Assembly (NCBI GenBank): GCA_965649545.1
Contig: CBFGLF010000013.1
Coordinates: forward strand, 1 to 22,620
DNA from: CABHOJ01 sp965649545
Lineage (GTDB): Bacteria; Pseudomonadota; Gammaproteobacteria; Burkholderiales; Methylophilaceae
Direction: 5' to 3'
Length of the DNA: 22,620 nt
The position numbers and the translations under genes were made by a program. The stretch's first letter is position 1. The number at the start of each line of letters is the position of its first letter. Shown here one piece after another: positions 7,174 to 15,300 of the stretch. Below the pieces are notes generated by a model. That model was not told the DNA's origin and did not search any database. It saw nothing but the letters and a program-made list of their open reading frames with translations.

Positions 7174-8826
7174 GTGCTGCAAAGCCTATCCATTCGCGAT
7201 TTCGTCATCGTCGACCAGCTCGATCTGGATTTCCATCCAGGGTTCACCGTACTGACGGGGGAGACCGGCGCCGGTAAATCCATCCTGGTCGATGCCCTAT
7301 CCCTGGCACTGGGCGCGCGTGGCGAGGGCGGGATCACCCGCGCAGGCAGCGAGAAGGCCGAGATACTCGCCAGTTTCGATATCCGTGCAGTCGCAGGCCT
7401 CAAAGCCTGGCTCCATGAGAACGAGATCGACATCGAAGACGATGCCTTGCTCCTCAGGCGCATCATCTACACCGATGGCCGCTCTCGCGCCTTCATCAAC
7501 GGCACGGCCTCCACCGTGCAACAGTTACGTGACGCCGGTGAATTCCTGGTCGACATCTACAGCCAGCATGCCCATCACTCCCTGCTCAAGCAAAGCTACC
7601 AGCGACAGACGCTGGACGCCTACGCCGGGCTGACAGAGTTGGCCCAGAAAGTCGCTGGTAGTTATCACCATTGGTTCGGCCTGCACAAGCAACGTGTCGA
7701 AATGGAGCAGAACGCAGCGGCCTATGCGGAGGAGCTGGCGGAACTGCGTGACCAGGTACGCGAACTGACGCAATTGGCGTCGGATGCCGCCGATTGGGAG
7801 AGCCTGCAGCAGGAACACAGTCGTCTCGCGCATGGCGCAAGCCTGCTTAGTGGCGGCGAAGAATGCCGCAGCCTCATCAGCGAAAGCGATTTCTCCGCCT
7901 TGCGCCAACTCACCCAGGCGCAGCACAAACTGCAGCAACTGCTGGATTACGATGCGGCGTTACAAGAGGCGCTCGATACCCTGGACTCCGCCATCATCCA
8001 GTTGGAAGAGACCGATCGTTTCATCAATCGTTATATCAACCATGCGGATCTCGATCCGGAGCGCCTGGCGGAGATGGAACAGCGTATCCAGGCCATGCAT
8101 GCCGCCGCGCGTAAGTATCGCGTGCGGCCGGAGGAGCTGGTGCAACTGCTCGAGACCAGTCAGGCACGTATGGCGGAGCTGGAGGTGCTCGGTAACGATG
8201 GCGAACTCGCGCGACAGGAAGAGGCGGCCAAGGCGATCTATTCGCGGCTTGCGGAGGAATTGAGTGCAGGCCGCCAGCATGCCGCGGTGAGGTTGGCGGA
8301 AAAGATCACCGGTGAGATGCAGCGCCTGGCACTCAGCGGCGGAAGTTTTGCGGTCGATCTTGCACGGCAGGAACCGACGGCGCACGGGTTGGAGCAAGTG
8401 GAATTCCTGGTCGCGGGCCATGCCGGCGTGACCCCGAGGCCATTGAGCAAGGTCGCCTCTGGCGGAGAGCTGTCTCGGATCAGTCTTGCGATCCGCGTGG
8501 TCACCGCGCAACAGGGCGATATCCCCACCATGATCTTCGATGAAGTGGATGTCGGGATCGGCGGCGGGGTGGCCGAGATCGTCGGCCAGTTACTGGGGCA
8601 GCTTGGCGATCAGCGCCAGGTGCTGGTCATCACCCATCTGCCGCAGGTCGCGGCGCAGGGCACGCAACATCTCAAGGTGAGCAAGACGCAGTCAGGTGGC
8701 CAGACCCTGAGTCATATCCACCACCTGAAACCCGAAGCGCGGGTGGAAGAGGTGGCACGCATGCTGGGTGGGGTCGAGATCACGGAAACGACGCGCAAGC
8801 ACGCCGAGGAGATGCTGGGCTTGTAG
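7174..8826 (+). CDS. recN: DNA repair protein RecN
   Basis: SMC-like ATPase used early in recombinational repair of double-strand breaks, on the nucleoid. The 550 residues (E. coli 553) have the head and coiled-coil layout. The N-terminal MLQSLSIRDFVIVDQLDLDF leads into Walker A GETGAGKS at about 29-36. A long Gln/Glu/Leu-rich central region predicted as coiled coil follows (roughly 165-370). Then come the signature LSKVASGGELSRIS near 424-437 and Walker B TMIFDEVDVGIGG near 452-464. The start is GTG at 7174, five bases after the nadK stop; ATG alternatives would remove the first strand of the head domain. I see no LexA box in the short gap, so any SOS control would have to act upstream of nadK. 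Confidence 0.97.
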   Translation: MLQSLSIRDFVIVDQLDLDFHPGFTVLTGETGAGKSILVDALSLALGARGEGGITRAGSEKAEILASFDIRAVAGLKAWLHENEIDIEDDALLLRRIIYTDGRSRAFINGTASTVQQLRDAGEFLVDIYSQHAHHSLLKQSYQRQTLDAYAGLTELAQKVAGSYHHWFGLHKQRVEMEQNAAAYAEELAELRDQVRELTQLASDAADWESLQQEHSRLAHGASLLSGGEECRSLISESDFSALRQLTQAQHKLQQLLDYDAALQEALDTLDSAIIQLEETDRFINRYINHADLDPERLAEMEQRIQAMHAAARKYRVRPEELVQLLETSQARMAELEVLGNDGELARQEEAAKAIYSRLAEELSAGRQHAAVRLAEKITGEMQRLALSGGSFAVDLARQEPTAHGLEQVEFLVAGHAGVTPRPLSKVASGGELSRISLAIRVVTAQQGDIPTMIFDEVDVGIGGGVAEIVGQLLGQLGDQRQVLVITHLPQVAAQGTQHLKVSKTQSGGQTLSHIHHLKPEARVEEVARMLGGVEITETTRKHAEEMLGL

Positions 8827-8845
8827 TCTTGCCCAGCGTTAGTTT
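8814..8845 (+). terminator. Possible terminator at the recN end
   Basis: GCTGGGC (8814-8820) and GCCCAGC (8831-8837) form a perfect 7-bp stem around a 10-base loop that contains the recN stop codon, followed by GTTAGTTTT. The T tract is interrupted, so efficiency is uncertain. It lies between the convergent genes recN and fur. On the minus strand no T run follows. Confidence 0.4.
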
Positions 8846-8855
8846 TAACCCAGGC

Positions 8856-9281
8856 TCAGCCCTTGTGCGGGCAAGGTTGTTTGGTGCAGTCTGCGTAGAT
8901 ATAGAGTGAATGTTCGTGGATCTTGAAGCCACGCTCTTCAGCAGCCATCTTCTGGCGCTTCTCGATCTCTTCGTCACAAAACTCTTCGACACGGCCACAT
9001 TGCAAGCAGACGATATGGTCGTGGTGGCCGCCCTGATTCAGCTCGAATACCGCCTTGCCGCTCTCGAAATGATGACGCATCAGCAGCCCGGCCTGCTCGA
9101 ACTGGGTCAATACGCGGTAGACCGTCGCCAACCCGACATCCTCCCCCGACGTCAGCAGGATCTTGTAGACATCCTCGGCTGATAAATGGCGTTCCTTGCT
9201 GTTTTCGAACAGGCTGAGGACCTTGAGACGCGGCAGTGTGGCTTTCAATCCGGCATTCTTCAGTTCGTCAGGTTCACGCAT
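8856..9281 (-). CDS. fur: Ferric uptake regulator Fur
   Basis: Fe2+-responsive DNA-binding repressor of iron acquisition. The 141 residues show an N-terminal winged helix (LKNAGLKATLPRLKVLSLF near 7-25, AEDVYKILLTSGEDVGLATVYRVL near 35-58) and a dimerisation domain. The metal ligands include HHDHIVCLQCGRVEEFCDEE near 86-105 (His-rich sensory site plus CxxC structural zinc site) and the C-terminal CTKQPC. Length and motifs fit Fur rather than Zur or PerR, though paralogues are hard to exclude without an alignment. The start is ATG at 9281. It converges on recN (29-base gap) and diverges from bamE with an 85-base shared upstream region. I see no clear Fur box there. Confidence 0.96.
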   Translation of the reverse strand: MREPDELKNAGLKATLPRLKVLSLFENSKERHLSAEDVYKILLTSGEDVGLATVYRVLTQFEQAGLLMRHHFESGKAVFELNQGGHHDHIVCLQCGRVEEFCDEEIEKRQKMAAEERGFKIHEHSLYIYADCTKQPCPHKG

Positions 9282-9313
9282 AGTATTCAGTCTTCAGTAT
9301 TTGGGGGAGTCGA

Positions 9314-9344
9314 TTGTCAGGCAGGTTTAGCCTCGTGGTATATT
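9314..9344 (+). promoter_or_regulatory. Candidate bamE promoter
   Basis: TTGTCA at 9314-9319 (5/6) and TATATT at 9339-9344 (5/6) are 19 bases apart; TGG directly before the -10 makes it an extended -10 element, which can tolerate the long spacer. Transcription would start near 9351, giving a leader of about 16 bases. It lies in the divergent fur/bamE region. Confidence 0.5.
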
Positions 9345-9366
9345 AGCGCCATTTCGTAGCAAAGTC

Positions 9367-10275
9367 ATGGTGATGCGCCACACAATTATTTTACTGGCAC
9401 TGCTGATGTGTGCCGCTTGCTCCTCATATTCCCTCAAGCCTTACAAGATGGATATCCAGCAGGGTAACGTCGTCACCTCCAAGATGATGTTGCAGCTGCG
9501 GCCGGGCATGAACAAGTCGCAAGTGCGCTTCATCATGGGCACCCCCTTGATTCAGGACAGCTTCCACCGTGACCGCTGGGATTATTTCTACCAGATGCGC
9601 AAGGCCGGCAAGATCATCGAGCAGCGACGCGTGATCCTCGAATTCGAGGGCGATGCGCTGAAGCGCGTGCGTGGTGACGTGATCCCTGCTGGTACCGGCG
9701 ATGTGGCAGAGCCCTCGCCAGTGACCTCCTCGGGTAGCAAGTCCTCGAGCAAGCCCGAAGAGAAGAAGGGCTTGATGGATAAGCTGAAATTCTGGAAGAG
9801 CGACGACGAGGATCAGCAGAAGCCGCAGGCCGCCCCTGGTGAATTGGTCGGCCCTGCGGCAGCCGAACAAGCGCCGGCCCCGACCAAGGTCGATACGCAG
9901 CCTGCAGCAGCCCCCGAATCGCCACCTGCCGTGATGCCAGCTGACCCAGCGCTGGTTGCGCCGGATGAATCTCAAGAACCTGCGGTGCAGCCTCAGCAGA
10001 AGCAGGTCGCACCGCAGCAGGAGCAAGCGAAGCCCGCCCCCGCCGAGCCGACCAAGGCGCCCGTGCAAGAGACCGCCCCTACCAAGGCTGAGCCGGCAAA
10101 AGCCGAGCCCGCTGCACAGCCGGCTGCTCAACCGACGACAAAACCAGATGCCAAGCCCGAGGCCAAAGCAGAGCCCAAGCAGCCTGCGAAGAAGCCGGCC
10201 CCGGTCGAGCAAGATCTGCCGCCCGAGGATGAGCCTGGCTATTTTGAACGTATGCTAGAGAAGATAGGTTTCTAA
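9367..10275 (+). CDS. bamE: Outer membrane protein assembly factor BamE with long C-terminal tail
   Basis: Lipoprotein subunit of the BAM complex that folds beta-barrel proteins into the outer membrane. The 302 residues start with a short lipoprotein signal peptide (RHTIILLALLMCAAC) with the probable lipidated cysteine at 18. The residue at -3 is Cys, not the usual Leu. The SmpA/BamE domain spans about 24-105, with MDIQQGNVVT, LRPGMNKSQVRFIMGTPL and RWDYFYQ. Beyond 108 is a tail of nearly 200 residues rich in Pro, Ala, Lys, Glu and Gln, with two hydrophobic islands: GLMDKLKFWKS (135-145) and the C-terminal GYFERMLEKIGF. E. coli BamE is only about 113 residues. The ATG at 9367 or 9373 gives nearly the same signal. 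dapB begins 4 bases after its stop. Confidence 0.93.
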   Translation: MVMRHTIILLALLMCAACSSYSLKPYKMDIQQGNVVTSKMMLQLRPGMNKSQVRFIMGTPLIQDSFHRDRWDYFYQMRKAGKIIEQRRVILEFEGDALKRVRGDVIPAGTGDVAEPSPVTSSGSKSSSKPEEKKGLMDKLKFWKSDDEDQQKPQAAPGELVGPAAAEQAPAPTKVDTQPAAAPESPPAVMPADPALVAPDESQEPAVQPQQKQVAPQQEQAKPAPAEPTKAPVQETAPTKAEPAKAEPAAQPAAQPTTKPDAKPEAKAEPKQPAKKPAPVEQDLPPEDEPGYFERMLEKIGF

Positions 10276-10279
10276 GAAG

Positions 10280-11080
10280 ATGTTGAAAGTCGTGATCGCA
10301 GGTTGCAGTGGCCGCATGGGCCATGCCCTGCTCGAAAGTGTGTTTTCCGATACCGAGCTCGTGCTGCATGGCGCGATCGACCGTCCGGACAGTCCCCAGA
10401 TCGGTCGGGATGCCGGCGAGCAGTTCGGCAAGGCGTCCGGCGTGAAGATCAGTCATGATGTCGCAGCTGCGCTGGCCGGAGCGGATGTGCTGGTGGATTT
10501 CACCCGCCCAGAACCCAGCCTGCAGTATCTAGCGGCTTGTCGACAAGCTGGCGTGAAACTGGTGATCGGTACCACGGGCTTCTCCGGAGATCAGAAACAA
10601 CAGATCGAATCGGCTGCTCAGGACATCGGCATCGTCTTCGCTCCCAACATGAGCGTGGGCGTGACGCTTCTCATCAATCTCGTGCAATCGGCAGCCAAGG
10701 TGCTGGCCGAAGGTTATGACGTCGAGATCATCGAGGCGCATCATCGTCACAAAGTGGATGCGCCTTCCGGCACCGCCTTGCGACTAGGCGAGGCAGCGGC
10801 TGCGGCGCTGGGGCGCGATCTTGAGACGTGCGCCGTCTACGGCCGGGAAGGCGTCACGGGCGAACGCGACGCCAACACCATCGGGTTCGCCACGGTGCGC
10901 GGCGGCGATGTGGTGGGGGATCACACCGTGCTGTTCGCCGGTATCGGCGAGCGGGTCGAACTGACGCACAAGGCCTCGAGCCGTGCCACCTTCGCGCTCG
11001 GTGCATTGCGCGCCGCCAAATTCCTGCAAGGCCGCCAATCCGGGCTTTATGACATGCGCGACGTGCTCGGGTTGAAATAG
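10280..11080 (+). CDS. dapB: 4-hydroxy-tetrahydrodipicolinate reductase
   Basis: NAD(P)H-dependent reduction of 4-hydroxy-tetrahydrodipicolinate in the lysine/diaminopimelate pathway, which feeds both protein synthesis and peptidoglycan. The 266 residues (E. coli 273) begin MLKVVIAGCSGRMGHALLE with the Rossmann GxxGxMG motif, then GTTGFS near 95, FAPNMSVGV near 119 and the substrate site HHRHKVDAPSGTALRLGE near 154-171, which carries the catalytic His and Lys. It starts 4 bases after bamE, so the two are likely cotranscribed. A hairpin 15 bases past the stop probably ends the transcript. Confidence 0.97.
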   Translation: MLKVVIAGCSGRMGHALLESVFSDTELVLHGAIDRPDSPQIGRDAGEQFGKASGVKISHDVAAALAGADVLVDFTRPEPSLQYLAACRQAGVKLVIGTTGFSGDQKQQIESAAQDIGIVFAPNMSVGVTLLINLVQSAAKVLAEGYDVEIIEAHHRHKVDAPSGTALRLGEAAAAALGRDLETCAVYGREGVTGERDANTIGFATVRGGDVVGDHTVLFAGIGERVELTHKASSRATFALGALRAAKFLQGRQSGLYDMRDVLGLK

Positions 11081-11095
11081 CTTTATTTTCAAGCC

Positions 11096-11122
11096 AAGCC
11101 GGTTTGATGGGAAACGGCTTTT
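11096..11122 (+). terminator. Terminator after dapB
   Basis: AAGCC..GTTT pairs with AAAC..GGCTT (nine base pairs with one bulged G and a GATGGG loop), ending in CTTTT. The T run is short. The -35 of the next promoter starts at 11104, so terminator and promoter overlap. Confidence 0.5.
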
Positions 11123-11132
11123 AGGCTATAAT
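11104..11132 (+). promoter_or_regulatory. carAB promoter
   Basis: TTGATG (11104-11109, 4/6) and a perfect TATAAT (11127-11132) are separated by exactly 17 bases. Transcription would start near 11139 and give a leader of roughly 90 bases. This is the best sigma-70 promoter in the window. Confidence 0.75.
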
Positions 11133-11143
11133 TCGCAAAATTG

Positions 11144-11175
11144 AGAGCGGGATGAGTGCACACTTGTCCCGCTTT
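11144..11175 (+). promoter_or_regulatory. Hairpin in the carA leader
   Basis: AGAGCGGGA (11144-11152) pairs with TCCCGCTTT (11167-11175): nine pairs including one G-T. Inside the loop, AGT (11155-11157) can pair with ACT (11162-11164). It begins only a few bases after the predicted start of transcription. No run of T follows, so it is not a plain terminator. It may stabilise the 5' end or take part in leader-based control; function unknown. Confidence 0.45.
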
Positions 11176-11214
11176 GCACATCCGCTATCGGAGGTGCATA
11201 AGTCGAATATCTAC

Positions 11215-11220
11215 AAGGAG
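11215..11220 (+). promoter_or_regulatory. Ribosome binding site supporting a TTG start of carA
   Basis: AAGGAG lies 7 bases before TTG at 11228. The ATG at 11249 has no comparable site at the right distance. This is the main reason for the longer carA start. Confidence 0.55.
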
Positions 11221-11227
11221 TTACGAA

Positions 11228-12373
11228 TTGCCGCAAAGCCTGCCAGCCATGCAGCCTGCAATCTTGGTTCTCGCAGACGGGACAGTATTCAAAGGCATTT
11301 CAATCGGCGCTCCTGGCCACACCGTCGGTGAAGTCGTTTTCAACACCGCGATGACCGGCTATCAGGAGATCCTGACCGATCCATCCTATACCAAGCAGAT
11401 CGTCACCCTCACGTATCCCCACATCGGCAATGTCGGCATCAATGCCGAAGATGTCGAATCGCGAGCCGTGTTCGCCAGCGGTCTGATCATCCGTGACCTG
11501 CCGCTCACCGTGAGCAGCTGGCGCAGTGAACAAACCCTGTCGGACTATCTTGCCGCCAACGACGTGGTCGGTATCGCCGATATCGATACGCGCAAACTGA
11601 CTCGCATCCTGCGGGAAAAGGGTGCGCAATCCGGTTGCATCATGGCCGGTGAGATCGATGAAGCCAGGGCTCTGGAACTCGCGCGCGGCTTCCCGGGCCT
11701 GGCTGGCATGGATCTGGCCAAGGTCGTCAGCGTCAAGGAGGCTTATGTCTTCGAAGAGGGCGAATGGGAGTTGGGTAAAGGTTACGTGAAGCCTGAGGGA
11801 CATACCTTCAATGTGGTCGCGTTCGATTACGGCGTGAAGCGCAACATCCTGCGCATGCTCACTTCGCGTGGCTGCAAGGTCACGGTATTGCCGGCGCAAT
11901 CGACGGCCGAAGAGGCCCTCGCGCTCAAGCCCGACGGTATCTTCCTGGCCAATGGCCCTGGAGATCCGGAGCCTTGCGATTACGCGATCTCGGCGATCCG
12001 TACGCTGGTGGATACCAACATCCCGACGTTCGGTATCTGCTTAGGTCACCAGCTGCTTGGCCTCGCCAGCGGCGCCAAGACCATGAAGATGAAGTTCGGG
12101 CATCACGGTGCCAATCACCCGGTGCAGGACCTGGACGATAGGCGCGTCTTCATCACCAGCCAGAATCACGGTTTCGCGGTCGATCCCGCAAGCCTGCCAG
12201 GCAATGTACGTGCGACGCACGTCTCGCTGTTCGACGGCAGCCTGCAAGGCATCACCCGCACCGACAGGCCGGCATTCAGTTTCCAGGGTCACCCTGAGGC
12301 CAGTCCCGGTCCCCACGAGATGAGTTACCTGTTCGATCGCTTTATCGATCTCATGAAACAGCACAAGCAATAA
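11228..12373 (+). CDS. carA: Carbamoyl-phosphate synthase small (glutaminase) subunit
   Basis: Hydrolyses glutamine and passes ammonia to CarB for carbamoyl phosphate, the shared precursor of arginine and pyrimidines. The N-terminal domain contains VGEVVFNTAMTGYQEILTDPSY and YPHIGNVGIN. The C-terminal class I amidotransferase domain contains FDYGVKRNILR, NGPGDPEP, the nucleophile in FGICLGHQLLGLA (Cys near 271) and the His/Glu pair in FQGHPEASPGPHE. From TTG 11228 the protein has 381 residues (E. coli 382). Aligned homologues begin near the ATG at 11249 (374 residues), so the start is not settled; the AAGGAG site favours TTG. The frame is open further upstream to 11156, but that part looks like leader. 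carB follows after 3 bases. Confidence 0.97.
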   Translation: MPQSLPAMQPAILVLADGTVFKGISIGAPGHTVGEVVFNTAMTGYQEILTDPSYTKQIVTLTYPHIGNVGINAEDVESRAVFASGLIIRDLPLTVSSWRSEQTLSDYLAANDVVGIADIDTRKLTRILREKGAQSGCIMAGEIDEARALELARGFPGLAGMDLAKVVSVKEAYVFEEGEWELGKGYVKPEGHTFNVVAFDYGVKRNILRMLTSRGCKVTVLPAQSTAEEALALKPDGIFLANGPGDPEPCDYAISAIRTLVDTNIPTFGICLGHQLLGLASGAKTMKMKFGHHGANHPVQDLDDRRVFITSQNHGFAVDPASLPGNVRATHVSLFDGSLQGITRTDRPAFSFQGHPEASPGPHEMSYLFDRFIDLMKQHKQ

Positions 12374-12376
12374 TCC

Positions 12377-15300
12377 ATGGCAAAACGTACAGACATCAAA
12401 AGTATCCTGATCATCGGCGCCGGTCCTATCGTGATCGGCCAGGCCTGCGAGTTCGATTATTCTGGCGCACAGGCCTGCAAGGCCCTGCGTGAAGAAGGGT
12501 ATCGCGTCATCCTGGTCAACTCCAACCCGGCCACCATCATGACCGACCCGGAGATGGCCGACGCGACCTACATCGAGCCTGTCACCTGGCAGATCGTCGA
12601 GAAGATCATCTCCATCGAGCGCCCTGACGCCTTGCTGCCGACCATGGGTGGGCAGACGGCACTGAATTGCGCGCTCGATCTCGCCAAACATGGCGTGCTG
12701 GAGAAGTACAACGTCGAGTTGATCGGCGCGACCAAGGAAGCCATCGACAAGGCGGAAGACCGCGAGAAGTTCAAGGCCGCCATGACCAAGATCGGTCTCG
12801 GGTCGGCCCGTTCCGCCGTGGCGCACAGCATGGAAGAAGCCTTGCAGGTGCAAGCCACCATCGGCTATCCGGCGATCATCCGGCCCTCCTTCACCATGGG
12901 CGGAAGCGGTGGCGGTATCGCTTACAACCGCGAAGAGTTCATGGCCATCTGCGAGCGCGGCCTGGAGGCCTCGCCGACCAGTGAGCTGCTGATCGAAGAA
13001 TCCCTGCTCGGCTGGAAAGAGTACGAGATGGAAGTGGTGCGCGACCACAAGGACAACTGCATCATCATCTGCTCGATCGAGAACCTCGATCCAATGGGCG
13101 TGCATACCGGTGACTCGATCACCGTCGCGCCGGCGCAGACGCTGACCGACAAGGAATACCAGATCATGCGTAACGCCTCGCTGGCGGTGTTGCGTGAGAT
13201 CGGTGTCGATACCGGCGGCTCCAACGTCCAGTTCGCCATCAATCCGGAAGACGGTCGCATGATCGTCATCGAGATGAACCCGCGTGTATCGCGTTCCTCG
13301 GCACTGGCCTCCAAGGCGACCGGTTTCCCCATCGCCAAAGTCGCGGCTAAGCTGGCCGTCGGTTATACACTGGACGAATTGAAGAACGAGATCACCGGCG
13401 GCGCGACCCCGGCTTCGTTCGAACCCTCCATCGATTACGTCGTCACCAAGGTGCCGCGTTTCGCGTTCGAGAAATTCCCGCAAGCCGATTCCCGCCTGAC
13501 CACGCAAATGAAATCCGTGGGTGAGGTCATGGCCATCGGCCGTACCTTCCAGGAGTCCTTCCAGAAGGCCCTGCGCGGTCTCGAAGTCGGCGTGGATGGC
13601 CTCGACGAGAAGACCACCGATCCCGACCTGATCCAGAAGGAGCTGGGCGAACCCGGCCCTGAACGTATCTGGTATGTCGGCGATGCCTTCCGTACCGGCA
13701 TGACGGTCGATCAGGTCTACAAGCATTCAAGCATCGACCCATGGTTCCTGGTGCAGATCGAAGACATCATCCGTCGCGAGCAAGCGCTCAAGGGTCGCCA
13801 ATTGGCCGATCTCGACAAGGATGCCTTGTTCCAGCTCAAGCGCCGCGGGTTCTCGGACCGTCGTCTGGCCAAGCTGCTCGGCACCGACCAGCACGCGGTG
13901 CGCGCCTATCGCCAGGCGCTGAACGTGCGTCCGGTCTACAAGCGCGTCGATACCTGTGCCGCGGAATTCGCCACGAACACGGCCTACATGTATTCGACTT
14001 ATGAAGAAGAGTGCGAAGCCAAGCCGGGCGATCGCAAGAAGATCATGGTGCTGGGCGGTGGCCCCAACCGCATCGGTCAGGGCATCGAGTTCGATTATTG
14101 CTGCGTGCATGCCGCCTTCGCCATGCGCGAAGACGGTTACGAGACCATCATGGTCAACTGTAACCCTGAGACCGTCTCCACCGACTACGACACTTCCGAT
14201 CGTCTCTATTTCGAGCCGTTGACGCTGGAAGACGTCCTGGAGATCGTCGCGCTGGAGAAGCCGGTGGGCGTCATCGTGCAATACGGCGGCCAGACGCCAT
14301 TGAAGCTGGCGCGCGACCTGGAAAAGGCTGGCGTGCCTATCATCGGCACCAGTCCGGACGCGATCGACCGTGCCGAGGACCGCGAACGCTTCCAGCAGAT
14401 GCTGCAGGAGCTCGGCCTCAAGCAGCCGCCTAACCGTACTGCACGTACCCCAGAAGAAGCCCTGCGACTGGCGCAAGAGATCGGCTACCCGCTGGTGGTC
14501 CGTCCATCCTATGTGCTCGGTGGCCGCGCCATGGAGATCGTGCAGGAACAGGCACAGCTCGAGCGCTACATGCGCGAGGCCGTCAAAGTCTCCAACGAGT
14601 CCCCGGTGCTGCTGGACCGCTTCCTCAACGATGCGCTGGAGGTCGATGTCGACGCCCTGTGCGACGGCCAGGACGTGATCATCGGCGGCATCATGGAGCA
14701 CGTCGAACAAGCCGGTGTGCACTCGGGTGACTCCGCGTGCTCGCTGCCCCCTTACAGCCTGTCGCCTGCATTGCAGGACGAGTTGCGCAAACAGACCGTA
14801 CAGATGGCCAAGGCCCTCGGAGTCGTCGGTCTGATGAACGTCCAGTTCGCCATCCAGGGCGAAACGGTCTACGTATTGGAAGTGAATCCGCGTGCGTCCC
14901 GCACCGTGCCCTTCGTCTCCAAGGCCTGCGGCCTGCAGCTGGCGAAAGTCGCTGCACGCTGCATGACCGGCAAGACGCTGAAGGAGCAGGGCGTGACCAA
15001 GGAGATCGTGCCGCCTTACTACTCGGTCAAGGAAGCCGTGTTCCCGTTCATCAAGTTCCCTGGCGTGGATACCATCCTCGGCCCGGAAATGAAGTCCACG
15101 GGCGAAGTCATGGGCGTGGGGCGTACCTTCGCCGAGGCGTTCGTGAAATCGCAACTGGGTTCCGGCGACAAGCTGCCGCCGGGCGGCAAGGCCTTCATTA
15201 GCGTACGCCGTGAAGACCGCGAGCGGGTGATCGAGATCGCCCAGGCGTTGGCCGACCTCGGCTTCCAGCTGGTAGCGACCAAGGGTTCGGCATCGGCTTT

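Noticed and set aside
9424..10212. Gly/Leu/Arg-rich 262-codon minus-strand frame opposite bamE
   Set aside because: It is the complement of the Pro/Ala/Lys-rich tail codons of BamE, so its repetitive look has a simple cause.
11152..11227. Leader-peptide frame (ATG 11152) or GTG extension (11156) upstream of carA
   Set aside because: No ribosome binding site, no run of arginine or other regulatory codons near a terminator, and the frames lie in the hairpin region of the leader.
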